DNA from: JAEYXS01 sp943367715
GTDB taxonomy: Bacteria; Verrucomicrobiota; Verrucomicrobiia; Limisphaerales; JAEYXS01
Length of the DNA: 64,000 nt
Assembly (NCBI GenBank): GCA_943367715.1
Contig: CALRJY020000035.1
Coordinates: forward strand, 1-64,000
Direction of reading: 5' to 3'
A model generated the notes under the pieces. That model searched no databases. It had not been told where the DNA came from and worked only from the letters and a program-made list of their open reading frames with translations. Below, piece by piece: positions 1 to 10,445 of this stretch. The translations under genes were made by a program, and so were the position numbers. How positions within the stretch are numbered: position 1 is the stretch's first letter; every line of letters begins with the position of its first letter.

Positions 1-1552
1 CCCATCCGTTGGGACGCGCTGCGTTGCCCGGTCCCGTAGGCATCAAGGCAAAGGCCATCACGCCCAGAAACACCGGCAGCAGTATCATCCCAATCTTGGC
101 CACCCCCGCCCACGGGCTGGAGACCACCGGCGGCTCAGCGGCATTCCCCGGAGCGCGATTGCTCGCTGCCGTCGCTGCCGCACGGATCCTCTCAAACCAT
201 TCGGTGACGTGCTGGTTGAAATTGGCCGGTGCCCCAATGAGGCTTTCGCATGGCGCAAAGATCAGGCTCTTCGCCACACCCTGCTCCAGGTAAGTAACGT
301 GAATGTATTTCAGCCCAGCCGGATTGACGGCCATCGGAAACTCACCCAGACCGAGATTCTGGATGGAAGCCAGCGGGATGACCGTGGTCGTTCTGGCTTC
401 GGTGAAGATGATCTGTTTTCCATCCAGAATCATCTCCGCCTTGTTGCGATAGAGAAATATTTGGCCTTCAAATGTGTTCAGCTTCTCCCGCGTGGTGACA
501 TAGCACCGGCCCGAGCGCGGCAACCGCAAGGTGGATGGTTCCGTTGGCTTCTCACCTTCCGGATGACTGGCCACCGTCTCCACCTGCGTCTTGAACTCAC
601 CCGCTGTCTGATAGCGCAGCTCCGGCGTCTTCTCCAACGCCCGCAAGACGATCTCATCCAGCCGCACATCGATCTGCACGCCGCGCACGCGCGAAGGCGG
701 CTGCAACTTGTCCGCTGGCAATTCCCCCGTCAGCAATTCATACAGCACCACGCCGAGTGAATAGATGTCCGCCCGATGATCCGCTGCTTGCGGCTGCTCG
801 CGCTGTTCCGGCGCCATGTACTGCGGCGTCCCCATCGTCGTCTGCTGCGTGGCACCATCAGCGGTTGCCTTCGGCTCTTCTGCGCCATCGGCAGAAAGAT
901 CAGTGACGAGTGAATTACCCAGAATTTTTGCGATGCCGAAATCCGCGATCTTCACCCGCCCATCCTTCGCCAGCAGCAGATTCTCCGGCTTGATATCCCG
1001 GTGCACGATGCCGTGCTCATGTGCGTATTGCAGCGCCTCACAGATAGGCGGCACGATGGCCAGCGCCTCCGCCGGTTGCAGCTTCCGCGAGCGCAGGAGC
1101 TGCCGCAGGTTCACGCCATCCACAAACTCCATCAGCAGAAAGTAATACCCGCCGGCCTGTCCGAAATCATGCACCGTCACGATGTTCGGATGGTTCAATG
1201 CCGCCAGCGCGTGTGCTTCCCGCGCGAACCGATCGGCAAACTTCACATCCTGCACCCGCTCCGGCGCGAGCAGCTTCAACGCCACCAAACGGTTCAACGA
1301 CTTCTGCCGCGCTTTATAGACCACGCCCATCCCGCCACGCCCAAGACATTCCAAAATCTCCAGTTGCGGGAAATGCGGCGCCAGTTCGGCCGGAGTCAGG
1401 GGCGGCAAGGTTTCCTTGGCATCCGCACCGGTGAAAGCCGTATCCGTGGCGAAGTTCAACGCCCCCAGGCAGCTCGGGCACAGACCTTCCGGTGCGGCGG
1501 CGGTAAGCTCCTTGCCGCAACGCGGACATTTCAGATGACCAGTATCGCTCAT
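1..1552 (-). CDS. Ser/Thr protein kinase with N-terminal zinc ribbon (partial, C-terminus off window)
   Basis: Phosphorylates Ser/Thr residues of unknown targets, probably from the inner membrane. The ATG is at 1550-1552 and about 517 codons are visible before the left edge. A short zinc ribbon has Cys9, Cys12, Cys25 and Cys28. A complete Hanks-type kinase domain follows: glycine loop GRGGMGVV (about 71-78), VALKLL, HRDIKPEN, ADFGIAK, MAPE and RADIYSLGVVLYELL. After the kinase there is a PH-like beta-rich stretch and a hydrophobic segment near the edge (IGMILLPVFLGVMAFALM). It lies 52 nt downstream of an ECF sigma gene on the same strand; such sigma-kinase pairs are common in Verrucomicrobia and Planctomycetes, so co-transcription is likely. 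The kinase call is firm; targets are unknown. Confidence 0.93.
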   Translation of the reverse strand, partial: MSDTGHLKCPRCGKELTAAAPEGLCPSCLGALNFATDTAFTGADAKETLPPLTPAELAPHFPQLEILECLGRGGMGVVYKARQKSLNRLVALKLLAPERVQDVKFADRFAREAHALAALNHPNIVTVHDFGQAGGYYFLLMEFVDGVNLRQLLRSRKLQPAEALAIVPPICEALQYAHEHGIVHRDIKPENLLLAKDGRVKIADFGIAKILGNSLVTDLSADGAEEPKATADGATQQTTMGTPQYMAPEQREQPQAADHRADIYSLGVVLYELLTGELPADKLQPPSRVRGVQIDVRLDEIVLRALEKTPELRYQTAGEFKTQVETVASHPEGEKPTEPSTLRLPRSGRCYVTTREKLNTFEGQIFLYRNKAEMILDGKQIIFTEARTTTVIPLASIQNLGLGEFPMAVNPAGLKYIHVTYLEQGVAKSLIFAPCESLIGAPANFNQHVTEWFERIRAAATAASNRAPGNAAEPPVVSSPWAGVAKIGMILLPVFLGVMAFALMPTGPGNAARPNGW

Positions 1553-1604
1553 TACCCAGTGATTAAGCAGGCCGTCTGGTTTGTTACAAAAATTCGCATC
1601 GCCC

Positions 1605-2345
1605 TTATCCCTGGCTCAAAAGACTCACGACATGGCGCACTTCCTCGTCCACCTCGCTGGCTTCGGAAACCGTATCCGCCACCGCCGCGCGAAAGAGTTC
1701 CCGGAACCGCTTCCGCACGCGATGGACGGCCACTCGCACGGCACCCTCGCTCATCCCTAAGTCGCTGGCGATCTGATCGTAAGCGACCGTGCCACGCTCC
1801 GCCGTCAGGCAATTCTTCAGCCGTTCATACTCAGCCGTCTTCCCCGCCTGCTCATACTCACCGCGCAAGTCCGCCATCGTCTTCTGCAGCAAGGTCATCG
1901 CCCATTCATGCTCATAAACCTGTTCGGGGGGCTGGCCTACGGGCTCCGTTTTATACTTGGCCTCGGCCAATTCGGTGTCGAAGGAGACTATAGTGTGACC
2001 GCCACCTCGTTTGAGCGCCCGGACCCGGTCCCACTCGTTCAAAAGGAACCGTTTGAGCGCAACGCGCAAAAAGGTGCGGAAATGCCCCTTATCCCGGTCC
2101 GCCGCTTTCAGATAATCCTTGGCCAGAACCCGTGCGATGAATTCCTGCGTGAGATCTTGCGCATCATGCGGACTGTGCCCCTGATGCCGCACATACGCAT
2201 AGAGCGGATACCAATAGGTGCGGCAAAGCGTCTCCCATGCCGCCGCCGAATCTGGGGATGCCTTATCCTGCGCCGCCAGCACCACCGACCAGCGGGTGGT
2301 GACGAACAGCGACGGCGCCTTGGTAGATGGACTGGTATCGGACAC
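1605..2345 (-). CDS. ECF-family RNA polymerase sigma factor
   Basis: A sigma-70 family factor of the extracytoplasmic-function type that directs RNA polymerase to a private promoter set. The 246 aa include a region 2 with WYPLYAYVRHQGHSPHDAQD, a segment EFIARVLAKDYL and FRTFLRVALKRFLLNEWDR. Region 4 near the C-terminus carries a helix-turn-helix (YDQIASDLGMSEGAVRVAVH). The start is GTG at 2343-2345. No anti-sigma gene is adjacent; instead a Ser/Thr kinase follows, suggesting control by phosphorylation, as proposed for kinase-linked ECF groups. That regulatory link is inference from gene order. Confidence 0.9.
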   Translation of the reverse strand: MSDTSPSTKAPSLFVTTRWSVVLAAQDKASPDSAAAWETLCRTYWYPLYAYVRHQGHSPHDAQDLTQEFIARVLAKDYLKAADRDKGHFRTFLRVALKRFLLNEWDRVRALKRGGGHTIVSFDTELAEAKYKTEPVGQPPEQVYEHEWAMTLLQKTMADLRGEYEQAGKTAEYERLKNCLTAERGTVAYDQIASDLGMSEGAVRVAVHRVRKRFRELFRAAVADTVSEASEVDEEVRHVVSLLSQG

Positions 2346-2405
2346 GTGATGCTTGTGCCCTCACATTAAGCATCCGCGCGCGGTTGTTACAGAAAAAGAA
2401 CGTCC

Positions 2406-4508
2406 CTACTCCCTCAAACTCTTTAACCGTTCCCGCGCCGCCGCCTTGGTATCGATGAACTTCACCTGATCCTGAGGCCAGCCTAGCTTGGCTCCCGTTT
2501 CACTGGTCCATTTGAATTCTTCGGCCTTGGCGTCCGTGACCATCACCTTGGATCTTTCGGCGACCATGGCCAGCGCCTGGGCAACATCCAGATACCGCAT
2601 CACATTCAGATAATCGGGGCCAGTCATGTGCGAAGCGGGCGGCTCAATCAGTTCCAAAGAAGTCACGCCTCCCACGAAGAGCGAGGCATACAGCGCGTTG
2701 ATGCCCTGGTTGCGCTCACCCACCAACTGGATCGGCCGATCGGGGAACTCCGCTTTCAGCACCTCCAAGGCGCGTTTGATATCCCACACCCGCATGCCTT
2801 CCAATGTCTGCCCCAGCAGCATGAAGCGACGGCGGTTCATGGCTTGCTTGCGTTGATCCGGATTCCACGCCGTGAGACCGATGCCGCGCGGCGGCAGAAA
2901 AACCACCGCCGCATTCTCTTTCTCCATGTCAGCGACCACCCTCAGCCACGCCAGCATATCCGGCTTGATACCCGGGGTAATTCTCAGCTCCTCGCCCATC
3001 TTACCGGCCTGATAGGCGAGCAGGCCGGACAACAGATTCGTCCAGCCTTTCTCATCCACCACTTGCAAGCGCACCCTCTGCGCACCCTTATAGGTTCCTT
3101 TAGCAACGCAGTATAGCGGCAGCTCCACGCCTTCCTGACTGGTGAAATTCCACATGGTAAGATTGACCGATTCAGATTCGTACGTTCCCCGCACGTTCAG
3201 CGCATTTGGCACCAGCTTGTCATCCGCCCAGCCGCGGAAAGATTTTTCTTTCAAGGCTTCCAGCCAGCCGGCGCGTTGTTTCTCCCACTGCGCCTTGTTC
3301 TCCGGCACCACGGGTTTTGCCGCTGCTACAAATGTTTCATGTATCTTCGTCGTACGTTCGTCCGTGGGAAAAGAGGAGAACACTTTCAGTTCTTGCGGCT
3401 TCAAAAGTTTCTCGGCGGGCATGCTGATGAGGGGTTCCTCGCCTTTCAGGAAACGGTTGAACCAGCGGAAGGCGGGCACTTGAAGTTCTTGCGTGTCCTT
3501 GTGCGGGCCTTCCGTGATGAGCAGGCCCAGATTGTTCGTCGCACCATAAAGTTTATAGATGGTCGCCACCTCCTTGTGGAGACGAACGACGCCATCGAGC
3601 GGGAAGATGCGGTCCTTGTCCGTATTCGCGATCAACAAGGGCCGTGGCGCCACGAGTGCCGCCACCTTGGCGTAATCCCAGCGGTACGTGTTCATCATGA
3701 ACATGCAGTCGCAATGCCCCTCCACGCACCCATCCACCACATGGTTTTGCAGATCGGTGATGCCTGCCACCGGGACCGCCACTTTGATGCGGTCATCCAG
3801 CGCAGCCGTCCACCACGAGTAACCGCCGCCGCCCGAGCGACCCGTCACACCGAGCTTCTCGCCATCCACCTCCGGGCGTGATTGCAGATAGTCCAGTCCG
3901 CGAATGGAGTTCCACGCCTCCACACCCGCCGGGGTGTAGCCGCGCGAATTCCACCACCACATGTTTTCGCGATACGTGCCGTGATGGATGCCCTCCAGCT
4001 CACCAAGCTGGATGGTGTCAATGGTCAGGCACACATAGCCATTCCGTGCGAACCATTCGCCGTGATGCTGATATGCAGTCTTGTTGCCGAAACTCACGCC
4101 GTTTGTCTTCATCTGGCCATGGCCGCAAACGTAAAGGATGGCGGGTGCTTTCTTCGTCAGGTTCTTGGGCACATACAGATTTGCGGTGACGTAGAGACCC
4201 GGCAGGGATTGATAATGGAGGTTCTCCACGAAGAACTGTTCATGCTCCACGCGCCCGGTGACATTCGCTTTCAGATCGGTCTTCTCCGGCATCGGCGAGA
4301 GGCCAAGCATCTCCTGCAACTGTTGCTTGGCGATGACCCGTTCGCGTTGCCAGTCCTCCACCGTCTTGATGTTGGCGAAAGTCTGAGCGCTTACCCGGGC
4401 CGTTTCTTTACGGAAATACTCAGCCAAGGCTTTGTCACCAGGAAGCTCAGCGGCAGGAAGCAAGGCCAGGCCTAGCAGGAACAGAACTAAAACTCGCAGC
4501 GTCTTCAT
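2406..4508 (-). CDS. Secreted alpha/beta hydrolase, acetylxylan-esterase-like
   Basis: A predicted exported esterase or peptidase-like hydrolase of 700 aa with a signal peptide (MKTLRVLVLFLLGLALLPA). The alpha/beta-hydrolase core has the nucleophile elbow GRSGGG with Ser225, an acidic residue at Asp297 or Asp299 (NTDKDRIF) and His336 (EGPHKD), giving a plausible Ser-Asp-His triad. The N-terminal half resembles the acetylxylan esterase/dienelactone hydrolase-like proteins abundant in Planctomycetes and Verrucomicrobia. The region after about residue 400 is a second, less familiar domain, so the protein is about twice the length of a minimal esterase. The substrate, perhaps acetylated plant polysaccharide, is a guess. 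It is divergent from the aspartyl protease gene at 4627. Confidence 0.82.
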   Translation of the reverse strand: MKTLRVLVLFLLGLALLPAAELPGDKALAEYFRKETARVSAQTFANIKTVEDWQRERVIAKQQLQEMLGLSPMPEKTDLKANVTGRVEHEQFFVENLHYQSLPGLYVTANLYVPKNLTKKAPAILYVCGHGQMKTNGVSFGNKTAYQHHGEWFARNGYVCLTIDTIQLGELEGIHHGTYRENMWWWNSRGYTPAGVEAWNSIRGLDYLQSRPEVDGEKLGVTGRSGGGGYSWWTAALDDRIKVAVPVAGITDLQNHVVDGCVEGHCDCMFMMNTYRWDYAKVAALVAPRPLLIANTDKDRIFPLDGVVRLHKEVATIYKLYGATNNLGLLITEGPHKDTQELQVPAFRWFNRFLKGEEPLISMPAEKLLKPQELKVFSSFPTDERTTKIHETFVAAAKPVVPENKAQWEKQRAGWLEALKEKSFRGWADDKLVPNALNVRGTYESESVNLTMWNFTSQEGVELPLYCVAKGTYKGAQRVRLQVVDEKGWTNLLSGLLAYQAGKMGEELRITPGIKPDMLAWLRVVADMEKENAAVVFLPPRGIGLTAWNPDQRKQAMNRRRFMLLGQTLEGMRVWDIKRALEVLKAEFPDRPIQLVGERNQGINALYASLFVGGVTSLELIEPPASHMTGPDYLNVMRYLDVAQALAMVAERSKVMVTDAKAEEFKWTSETGAKLGWPQDQVKFIDTKAAARERLKSLRE

Positions 4509-4626
4509 ACAGATAGCAGACGTTTATCGTGTCTTGCTATTGAGCGCAGAATGGAAGTGAGATGCAAGACGGGGATTCGCTCGCTTTCCATTTGCCAGCG
4601 GCGGTAAAACGCGGAACCTTACGAGT

Positions 4627-5529
4627 GTGTTTAAGCGCATCTCCAGCTTGCTGCTCCTGCCGCTGACTCTGCTGATGCTGACTCCCCCGCATAGCTTCGC
4701 CGCCGACGTGACGAACACCACTTGGACGGTGCCCATCGAGATCGTGCGTGGCCGGGTCATGGTGCCGCTGACGATCAATGACGACACCAACCGCCACGTC
4801 TTCCTGTTGGATAGCGGCTACGGCATCAACATGATTCATCCGGCACTCGTGGAATCGCTGGCGCTGAAACGTGTGGGCAGCATCGATATCATCGGCATAG
4901 CCGGACGCGAAGAAGCGGGCACCTACGATGGCGCGAAGCTTAAGATGGGTGACGCCACCTATGCCCCGCGCCGCATCGCGTCCTTGCTCTCCGAAGCCAA
5001 ACGCAAACGCGGGCAAGAAGGCATCCTCGGCTCCGGCTTCTTCCGCCGTTACGTTGTGGAAATCGATGCACAGGCCAAGGTGATGCGCTTACACGAGCCC
5101 AAGTCATTTGCGTATTCCGGCAAAGGCGAGATCTTGAAACTGGAATTCCCGAAAGACACCCCGGTCATTGAAGCATCAATCATAGACGCCCAAGGAAATC
5201 TCGTCCGCGCGCGTCTGGAAATTGATACCGGCTGCGACGGGCCGATGTGTCTGGGCAGCCATTTCGTAAAAGCGCATGATCTGCTCGGCATCGAGGAGGA
5301 TACCAAGGGCGGCACGCGCAGTGGAGTCGGCGGTGGCACGAAGGTCCGTTATGGAAATGTGACCCAGATCAAACTGGGCGCGCTCACGCTCGACAAGCCG
5401 CGTACCAGCTTCTTTCTCGAAGGCTCGCCGACAGACGAAACGCAGGCCGGCCACTTGGGCATGCCTGCGTTGTTGAAGTTCAAGGTGATCTTCGATTATT
5501 CGCGGAATCGAATGATACTGGAGGAGTAA
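4627..5529 (+). CDS. Secreted retropepsin-like aspartyl protease
   Basis: A 300-aa exported protein of the bacterial retropepsin-like family (aspartyl protease PF13650 type). A signal peptide spans about residues 1-26. Two lobes each carry an active-site motif: Asp62-Ser-Gly (FLLDSGYGINMI) and Asp200-Thr-Gly (LEIDTGCDGPMCLG). Having two motifs in one chain suggests an intramolecular two-lobed enzyme rather than an obligate homodimer. The first motif is DSG rather than DTG, which is tolerated in the family. The start is GTG. The gene converges with the ThuA-like gene, with one base between their stops. Confidence 0.8.
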   Translation: MFKRISSLLLLPLTLLMLTPPHSFAADVTNTTWTVPIEIVRGRVMVPLTINDDTNRHVFLLDSGYGINMIHPALVESLALKRVGSIDIIGIAGREEAGTYDGAKLKMGDATYAPRRIASLLSEAKRKRGQEGILGSGFFRRYVVEIDAQAKVMRLHEPKSFAYSGKGEILKLEFPKDTPVIEASIIDAQGNLVRARLEIDTGCDGPMCLGSHFVKAHDLLGIEEDTKGGTRSGVGGGTKVRYGNVTQIKLGALTLDKPRTSFFLEGSPTDETQAGHLGMPALLKFKVIFDYSRNRMILEE

Positions 5530-5530
5530 C

Positions 5531-6304
5531 CTACTCTTTCAACCGTTTCGCTGACCACAGGATGCCGCGCGAAACGAGATTCAGGAATACCTCATCCTTG
5601 AACGTGTCGTCTGAGTGGCCATAGGTGGTGCCGAAGACGCGGGCTTTGCCATATTGGTTGGTCCAGATGACCGGGTGATCCTTGCCATCCTTCTCGCTCT
5701 TGGAGGTCGCGAGGGCCTTGGCGTTCGGCCAGAGCTTCTCGATGATGTAAAGTTCGTCCATCGCGGTCACCCAGTTCTCCGGTGTGCCTTTCAGGATGGG
5801 ATGCTTCGGCTCCACCAGTTTCACCGGATAGTTGCTCTGGTGATCATGGCGGCGGCTGGTCACACCAAGGAACTCCCGCCAGTCATCGATCTCGGCCGAG
5901 CGGTAGGTGTGCATGGCGCAATGAATGACTACTGCGGGCACGCCTTTGTGATGCGCTTTGGTGATCTTCTGGATGTAATCCGGCAACTTGGTGTTGGCGA
6001 AGCATTCGTTGTGGATGACCACATCGTAACCCTTGGCCCAGTTGGGATTATCATACAGCGGGATCATCGCTTCCGTGCCCGTGCCGCCTTCCATCACCAC
6101 GGTCCACTCGGTTTTCACCATTTTGCCCACGGCGTTGGTGAGTTGGGCACTTTGGAGGGCGTAGTTATGGCAGCAACCGCCCGTGATGAGCAGGGCGCGC
6201 AGGGGCTTCTTGCCTTTGACATCGGCGGACTGGGCCGAGGCAATATTCGTCGTCACAAGAGCCAGCACGCAGACGGCGAGCTGGGTAAATAGGCGATGGA
6301 TCAT
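5531..6304 (-). CDS. Secreted ThuA-like domain protein
   Basis: A 257-aa protein with a signal peptide (ends near ASAQ, residue 25) and a ThuA-like fold, a class I glutamine amidotransferase-like domain. Visible family features are ALLITGGCCHNY at the first strand, GYDVVIHNECFA, GVPAVVIHCAMHTYR, and the C-terminal ARVFGTTYGHSDDTF followed by LVSRGILWS. In related organisms such proteins occur with sugar-degrading enzymes and are linked to trehalose or other carbohydrate use, but the reaction is not established. The nucleophile position of true amidotransferases is not clearly conserved. Confidence 0.85.
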   Translation of the reverse strand: MIHRLFTQLAVCVLALVTTNIASAQSADVKGKKPLRALLITGGCCHNYALQSAQLTNAVGKMVKTEWTVVMEGGTGTEAMIPLYDNPNWAKGYDVVIHNECFANTKLPDYIQKITKAHHKGVPAVVIHCAMHTYRSAEIDDWREFLGVTSRRHDHQSNYPVKLVEPKHPILKGTPENWVTAMDELYIIEKLWPNAKALATSKSEKDGKDHPVIWTNQYGKARVFGTTYGHSDDTFKDEVFLNLVSRGILWSAKRLKE

Positions 6305-6424
6305 GGCGGGAGTTTATCCTCGCCTTCATGGCCTGGTCAATGGCGGGACTTCCCATTCCAATTTTAAGGAGCTTGGTTCTCAATTGCCCTTGCCCCCTGC
6401 CCCGACCTGCGCGAAATATCTGTC

Positions 6425-8713
6425 ATGCGTTTGCCCGTGATGTTTCGTCAGGCCAAAGTTCTCCGGACGGTGGTCGCCTTATCTTTTGCGCTGATCGCCG
6501 GGTCGGCGCTGGCGGCGACGCCGGAGCAACTAGCCGCGTGGAAAGCCGCCGCGCTACAGGGCGATCTGCATACGCAAAATTATCTCGGCTACATCTATGC
6601 CAACGGCGACGGCGTGACGAAGGATCTGGCGGAAGCAGCCAAATGGTACCAATTCGCCGCCAAGCAGGGCAATGCTTCAGCACAGAACTACCTCGCTTAC
6701 CTCTATTCCGCGGGTGAAGGCGTGAAGCGTGATCTGGCGGAAGCGGCCAAATGGTATCGCGAGGCAGCGAATCAGAACGTGGCCTCGGCCCAGTTTGCCT
6801 TGGGCAACGCTTATCAGAATGGTGACGGCTTGACGGTGGATGCCACGGAAGGAGCGCGCTGGCTGGAAAAAGCGGCGCTGCAGAATTACGCACCCGCGCA
6901 ACATTCGTTGGCGCTGGCTTATTATTCCGGCAAGGGCGTTTCCAAGAGTCTTCGGCTGGCAGGTGAATGGTGGCGCCGGGCAGCGGAGCAAGGATTGGAT
7001 GCTGCGCAGTTCAACTACGCCGTGCTGCTGGCGAATGGCGAAGGTGTGCGCAAGGACATCCCCGAAGCCATCAGCTGGTATCAGCGCGCCGGAGAAAAAG
7101 GGGTGGTGGCCGCTTACTATAATCTAGCTGTGCTTTACGGAAACGGGGAGGGCGTGGAGAAGGATCCGGCGGAATCTGTGAAGTATTACCGACTCGCCGC
7201 AGAGCTGGGCCACACGGGCGCGCAGTATCAACTGGGAGCGCTCTATGCCATGGGCCAAGGCGTGAAACCCGATATCGAGCGGGCCTTGGAATGGTATCTG
7301 AAAGCCGCGCAGCAGAAGCATCCGGAAGCGCTCTACAACCTGGGCATCCTCTACGCCAACGGCGAAGGTGTGAAAGCGGACCTCGCCAAGGCAGCGGAGT
7401 ATTATCGGCAAGCGGCAGACTTAAACCTATTGGCGGCACAACATGCGTTAGGCCATTCCTATCAGCAGGGCGAAGGGGTGAAGAAGAATCCCGCGGAAGC
7501 GCTCAAGTGGTATCAGAAGGCGGCGGATCAGAAGTATGCGCCCGCCATGGCAGCGATCGCTTACTCCCATTTCCAAGGTGAGGGCGTGAAGAAGAGCCTG
7601 AGCGATGCGGTGAGATGGTATCGTCGGGCAGCAGAAGCGGGGCTCGCCAGCGCGCAAGCCAGCATGGGTTATTTTTATTACTCCGGTGAGGGCACGGTGA
7701 AGGATGCCGGCGAGGCCGCCAAATGGTGGCGACAGGCAGCGGAGCAGGAGGATGCTTCCGCACAGTTCAACTTGGGTCTGCTCTACGCCAATGGCGAGGG
7801 TGTGAAAAAAGATGCGGCTGAAAGTGCGCGATGGATGAAGCGCGCGGCGGAACAAGGTTATGCCCCGGCACTCTATAACCTGGGCAGTCTCCACAATGAA
7901 GGCTCTGGTGTGCCGAAGAATCCGCGTGAAGCCCTGCGCTACTGGAAGGAAGCGGCGGAGAAAGGTTATGCAGCGGCGCAATACAATCTGGGCGTGCGCT
8001 ATGCAACGGGTGATGGCGTGTTTCTGGACGTGAAGGAAGCGGGCAAGTGGTATCTGAAAGCGGCGGAACAGAATCATGCGCAGGCGCAATTCGCCCTAGG
8101 AATGCTTTATGCCGAGGGCAAAGGGGTGAGCAAGGACGAGGCGAAGGCCAGAGAGTTCTGGCTGAAGTCCGCTGATTTGGGAAATGTCTCTGCCCAATAC
8201 AATCTCGCGCAAGCTTACGCCGCCAACAAGGATAGCAAACAGGCCGCGAAGTATTATCAACTCGCCGCGAAGCAGGGTCATGCGGCGGCGGCTTACAATC
8301 TGGCGCTGCTGCACACCAAGGGTGACGGCGTGAAGCAGGATGCAACGGCTGCATTGAAGCTCTATCAGCAGGCGGCGGAAAAAGGGCACGCGCAGGCGCA
8401 GTTCAATCTGGGCGTGCTCTACGCCACGGGCGAGAGCGTGACCAAGGATCTCACGCAGGCGGCAGGCTGGTATCAGAAATCCGCGAGCCAAGGCTTCGGA
8501 CCGGCGCAGTTCAACCTGAGCGTGTGTTACGCAAATGGTGACGGCGTGGCGAAGGACATGATCGAGGCTTTCAAGTGGATCGAGCTGGCCATCAACAATG
8601 GTCAGGCCAATGCCATCACCATGCGGGAACAGATGCGCGGGTCATTGAACGCCAACGAACAGGCAGAAGCGGCCCGGCGAGTGGCGGATTTCAACCGGAA
8701 CCGCAACCGCTAG
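6425..8713 (+). CDS. Exported Sel1-repeat protein, 19 repeats
   Basis: A 762-aa alpha-solenoid protein that probably acts as a periplasmic protein-interaction scaffold. A signal peptide is followed by ALA at about residues 29-31. By eye there are 19 successive Sel1-like repeats of 36 aa, each close to the pattern NLGxLYANGEGVxKDxAEAxKWYxxAAxQGxAxAQ, running from about residue 44 to 735. Repeat 16 is shortened to about 32 aa because its GEGV loop is missing. The C-terminus ends in a basic helix (RRVADFNRNRNR). The start may be the ATG at 6425 or the one at 6440; both keep the signal peptide. Partners are unknown. Confidence 0.9.
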   Translation: MRLPVMFRQAKVLRTVVALSFALIAGSALAATPEQLAAWKAAALQGDLHTQNYLGYIYANGDGVTKDLAEAAKWYQFAAKQGNASAQNYLAYLYSAGEGVKRDLAEAAKWYREAANQNVASAQFALGNAYQNGDGLTVDATEGARWLEKAALQNYAPAQHSLALAYYSGKGVSKSLRLAGEWWRRAAEQGLDAAQFNYAVLLANGEGVRKDIPEAISWYQRAGEKGVVAAYYNLAVLYGNGEGVEKDPAESVKYYRLAAELGHTGAQYQLGALYAMGQGVKPDIERALEWYLKAAQQKHPEALYNLGILYANGEGVKADLAKAAEYYRQAADLNLLAAQHALGHSYQQGEGVKKNPAEALKWYQKAADQKYAPAMAAIAYSHFQGEGVKKSLSDAVRWYRRAAEAGLASAQASMGYFYYSGEGTVKDAGEAAKWWRQAAEQEDASAQFNLGLLYANGEGVKKDAAESARWMKRAAEQGYAPALYNLGSLHNEGSGVPKNPREALRYWKEAAEKGYAAAQYNLGVRYATGDGVFLDVKEAGKWYLKAAEQNHAQAQFALGMLYAEGKGVSKDEAKAREFWLKSADLGNVSAQYNLAQAYAANKDSKQAAKYYQLAAKQGHAAAAYNLALLHTKGDGVKQDATAALKLYQQAAEKGHAQAQFNLGVLYATGESVTKDLTQAAGWYQKSASQGFGPAQFNLSVCYANGDGVAKDMIEAFKWIELAINNGQANAITMREQMRGSLNANEQAEAARRVADFNRNRNR

Positions 8714-8793
8714 TAAATACGCTGGCCCTTTACTCCCCCGGGAAAGCCCGAATTGTCCCCGAAACCCCACAAAATCCTTGCTGCGTGCCCTCA

Positions 8794-8821
8794 TTGACAC
8801 GCCGCCTGCGGTGGGTATAGT
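8794..8821 (+). promoter_or_regulatory. Sigma-70 type promoter of asd
   Basis: A -35 box TTGACA (8794-8799) and a -10 box TATAGT (8816-8821) are separated by 16 bp and lie 25-52 bp upstream of the asd ATG. This is close to the housekeeping consensus and predicts a leader of about 18 nt, too short for a riboswitch. Confidence 0.75.
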
Positions 8822-8845
8822 TGCCGCCCTTTGTTGGTAAAAAAT

Positions 8846-9850
<1,005 letters not shown>

Positions 9851-9871
9851 TACAGTTTAAGAATTCGAGAG

Positions 9872-9908
9872 CCCCAGTCTGAGGAAGCAGGCTGGGGCTT
9901 TTTGTTTT
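9872..9908 (+). terminator. Intrinsic terminator after asd
   Basis: The inverted repeat AGCCCCAG...CTGGGGCT with a short loop is followed by a T-rich run, 20 bp after the asd stop. It separates asd from the convergent rnpB gene. Confidence 0.85.
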
Positions 9909-9930
9909 GGAGCGTGCCCCGAAATGAAGA

Positions 9931-10326
9931 TGACTTTGAAAGGGCTGTAAGCCGAATTTTGTCTGCTCCAACCTTACGGCCGAAGGAGAGAATCATTTGT
10001 CTGCGCAGCCAGTACCCGAAACCTGGCCGGTTTCCCGGACCACGAAGCGGGCCGCTTCTCGGTTTCCTATTTGGCCTTGCTCCCGACGGGGTTTTCCGCG
10101 CCTCCGTGATTGCTCTTGGAGCGGTGGGCTCTTACCCCACCCTTTCACCCTTACCGGCCGGACCGAAGCCCGGCCGGCGGTTTGTTTTCTGTGGCACTGT
10201 CCGTCGGCTGGTCTTGCACCAGTCTCCCGCGTGTATCCCTTGCGGGTTACGCGGCGTCGCGCCCTATGGAGTTCGGACTTTCCTCCCGCCGTTACCAGCG
10301 AGCGATCCTCCGCCCTTTCAAAGTCA
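9931..10326 (-). ncRNA. rnpB: RNase P RNA, class A
   Basis: Catalytic RNA that trims the 5' leader of tRNA precursors. On the minus strand the 5' part carries the conserved GAGGAAAGTCCGAACTCC and then GACAGTGCCACAGAA. GAGCAAGGCCAAATAGG is found in the middle and GACAAATGATT followed by GGCTTACAG at the 3' end. The P1 helix is visible as 15-nt complementary ends (9931-9945 pairing with 10312-10326), which sets the boundaries at about 396 nt. GC-rich stems around CCGGCCGG fit a class A fold. Confidence 0.95.
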
Positions 10327-10445
10327 TGACTACCCTAGGGCTTGGGGAAAGGAAAAACAAGCGGCGAGAACGAAAAGAAAAACACGGAATCGTGCGGTGG
10401 TTATTGCACGAAAACGGTGTCGCTGATTTCAACCGAAGCGCGAAA

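Noticed and set aside
8822..8845. Riboswitch upstream of asd
   Set aside because: The promoter leaves a leader of only about 18 nt, too short for a lysine riboswitch.
9902..10426. 174-codon frame across the asd-rnpB region
   Set aside because: The DNA is the RNase P RNA gene on the other strand, with pairing P1 ends and conserved core segments.
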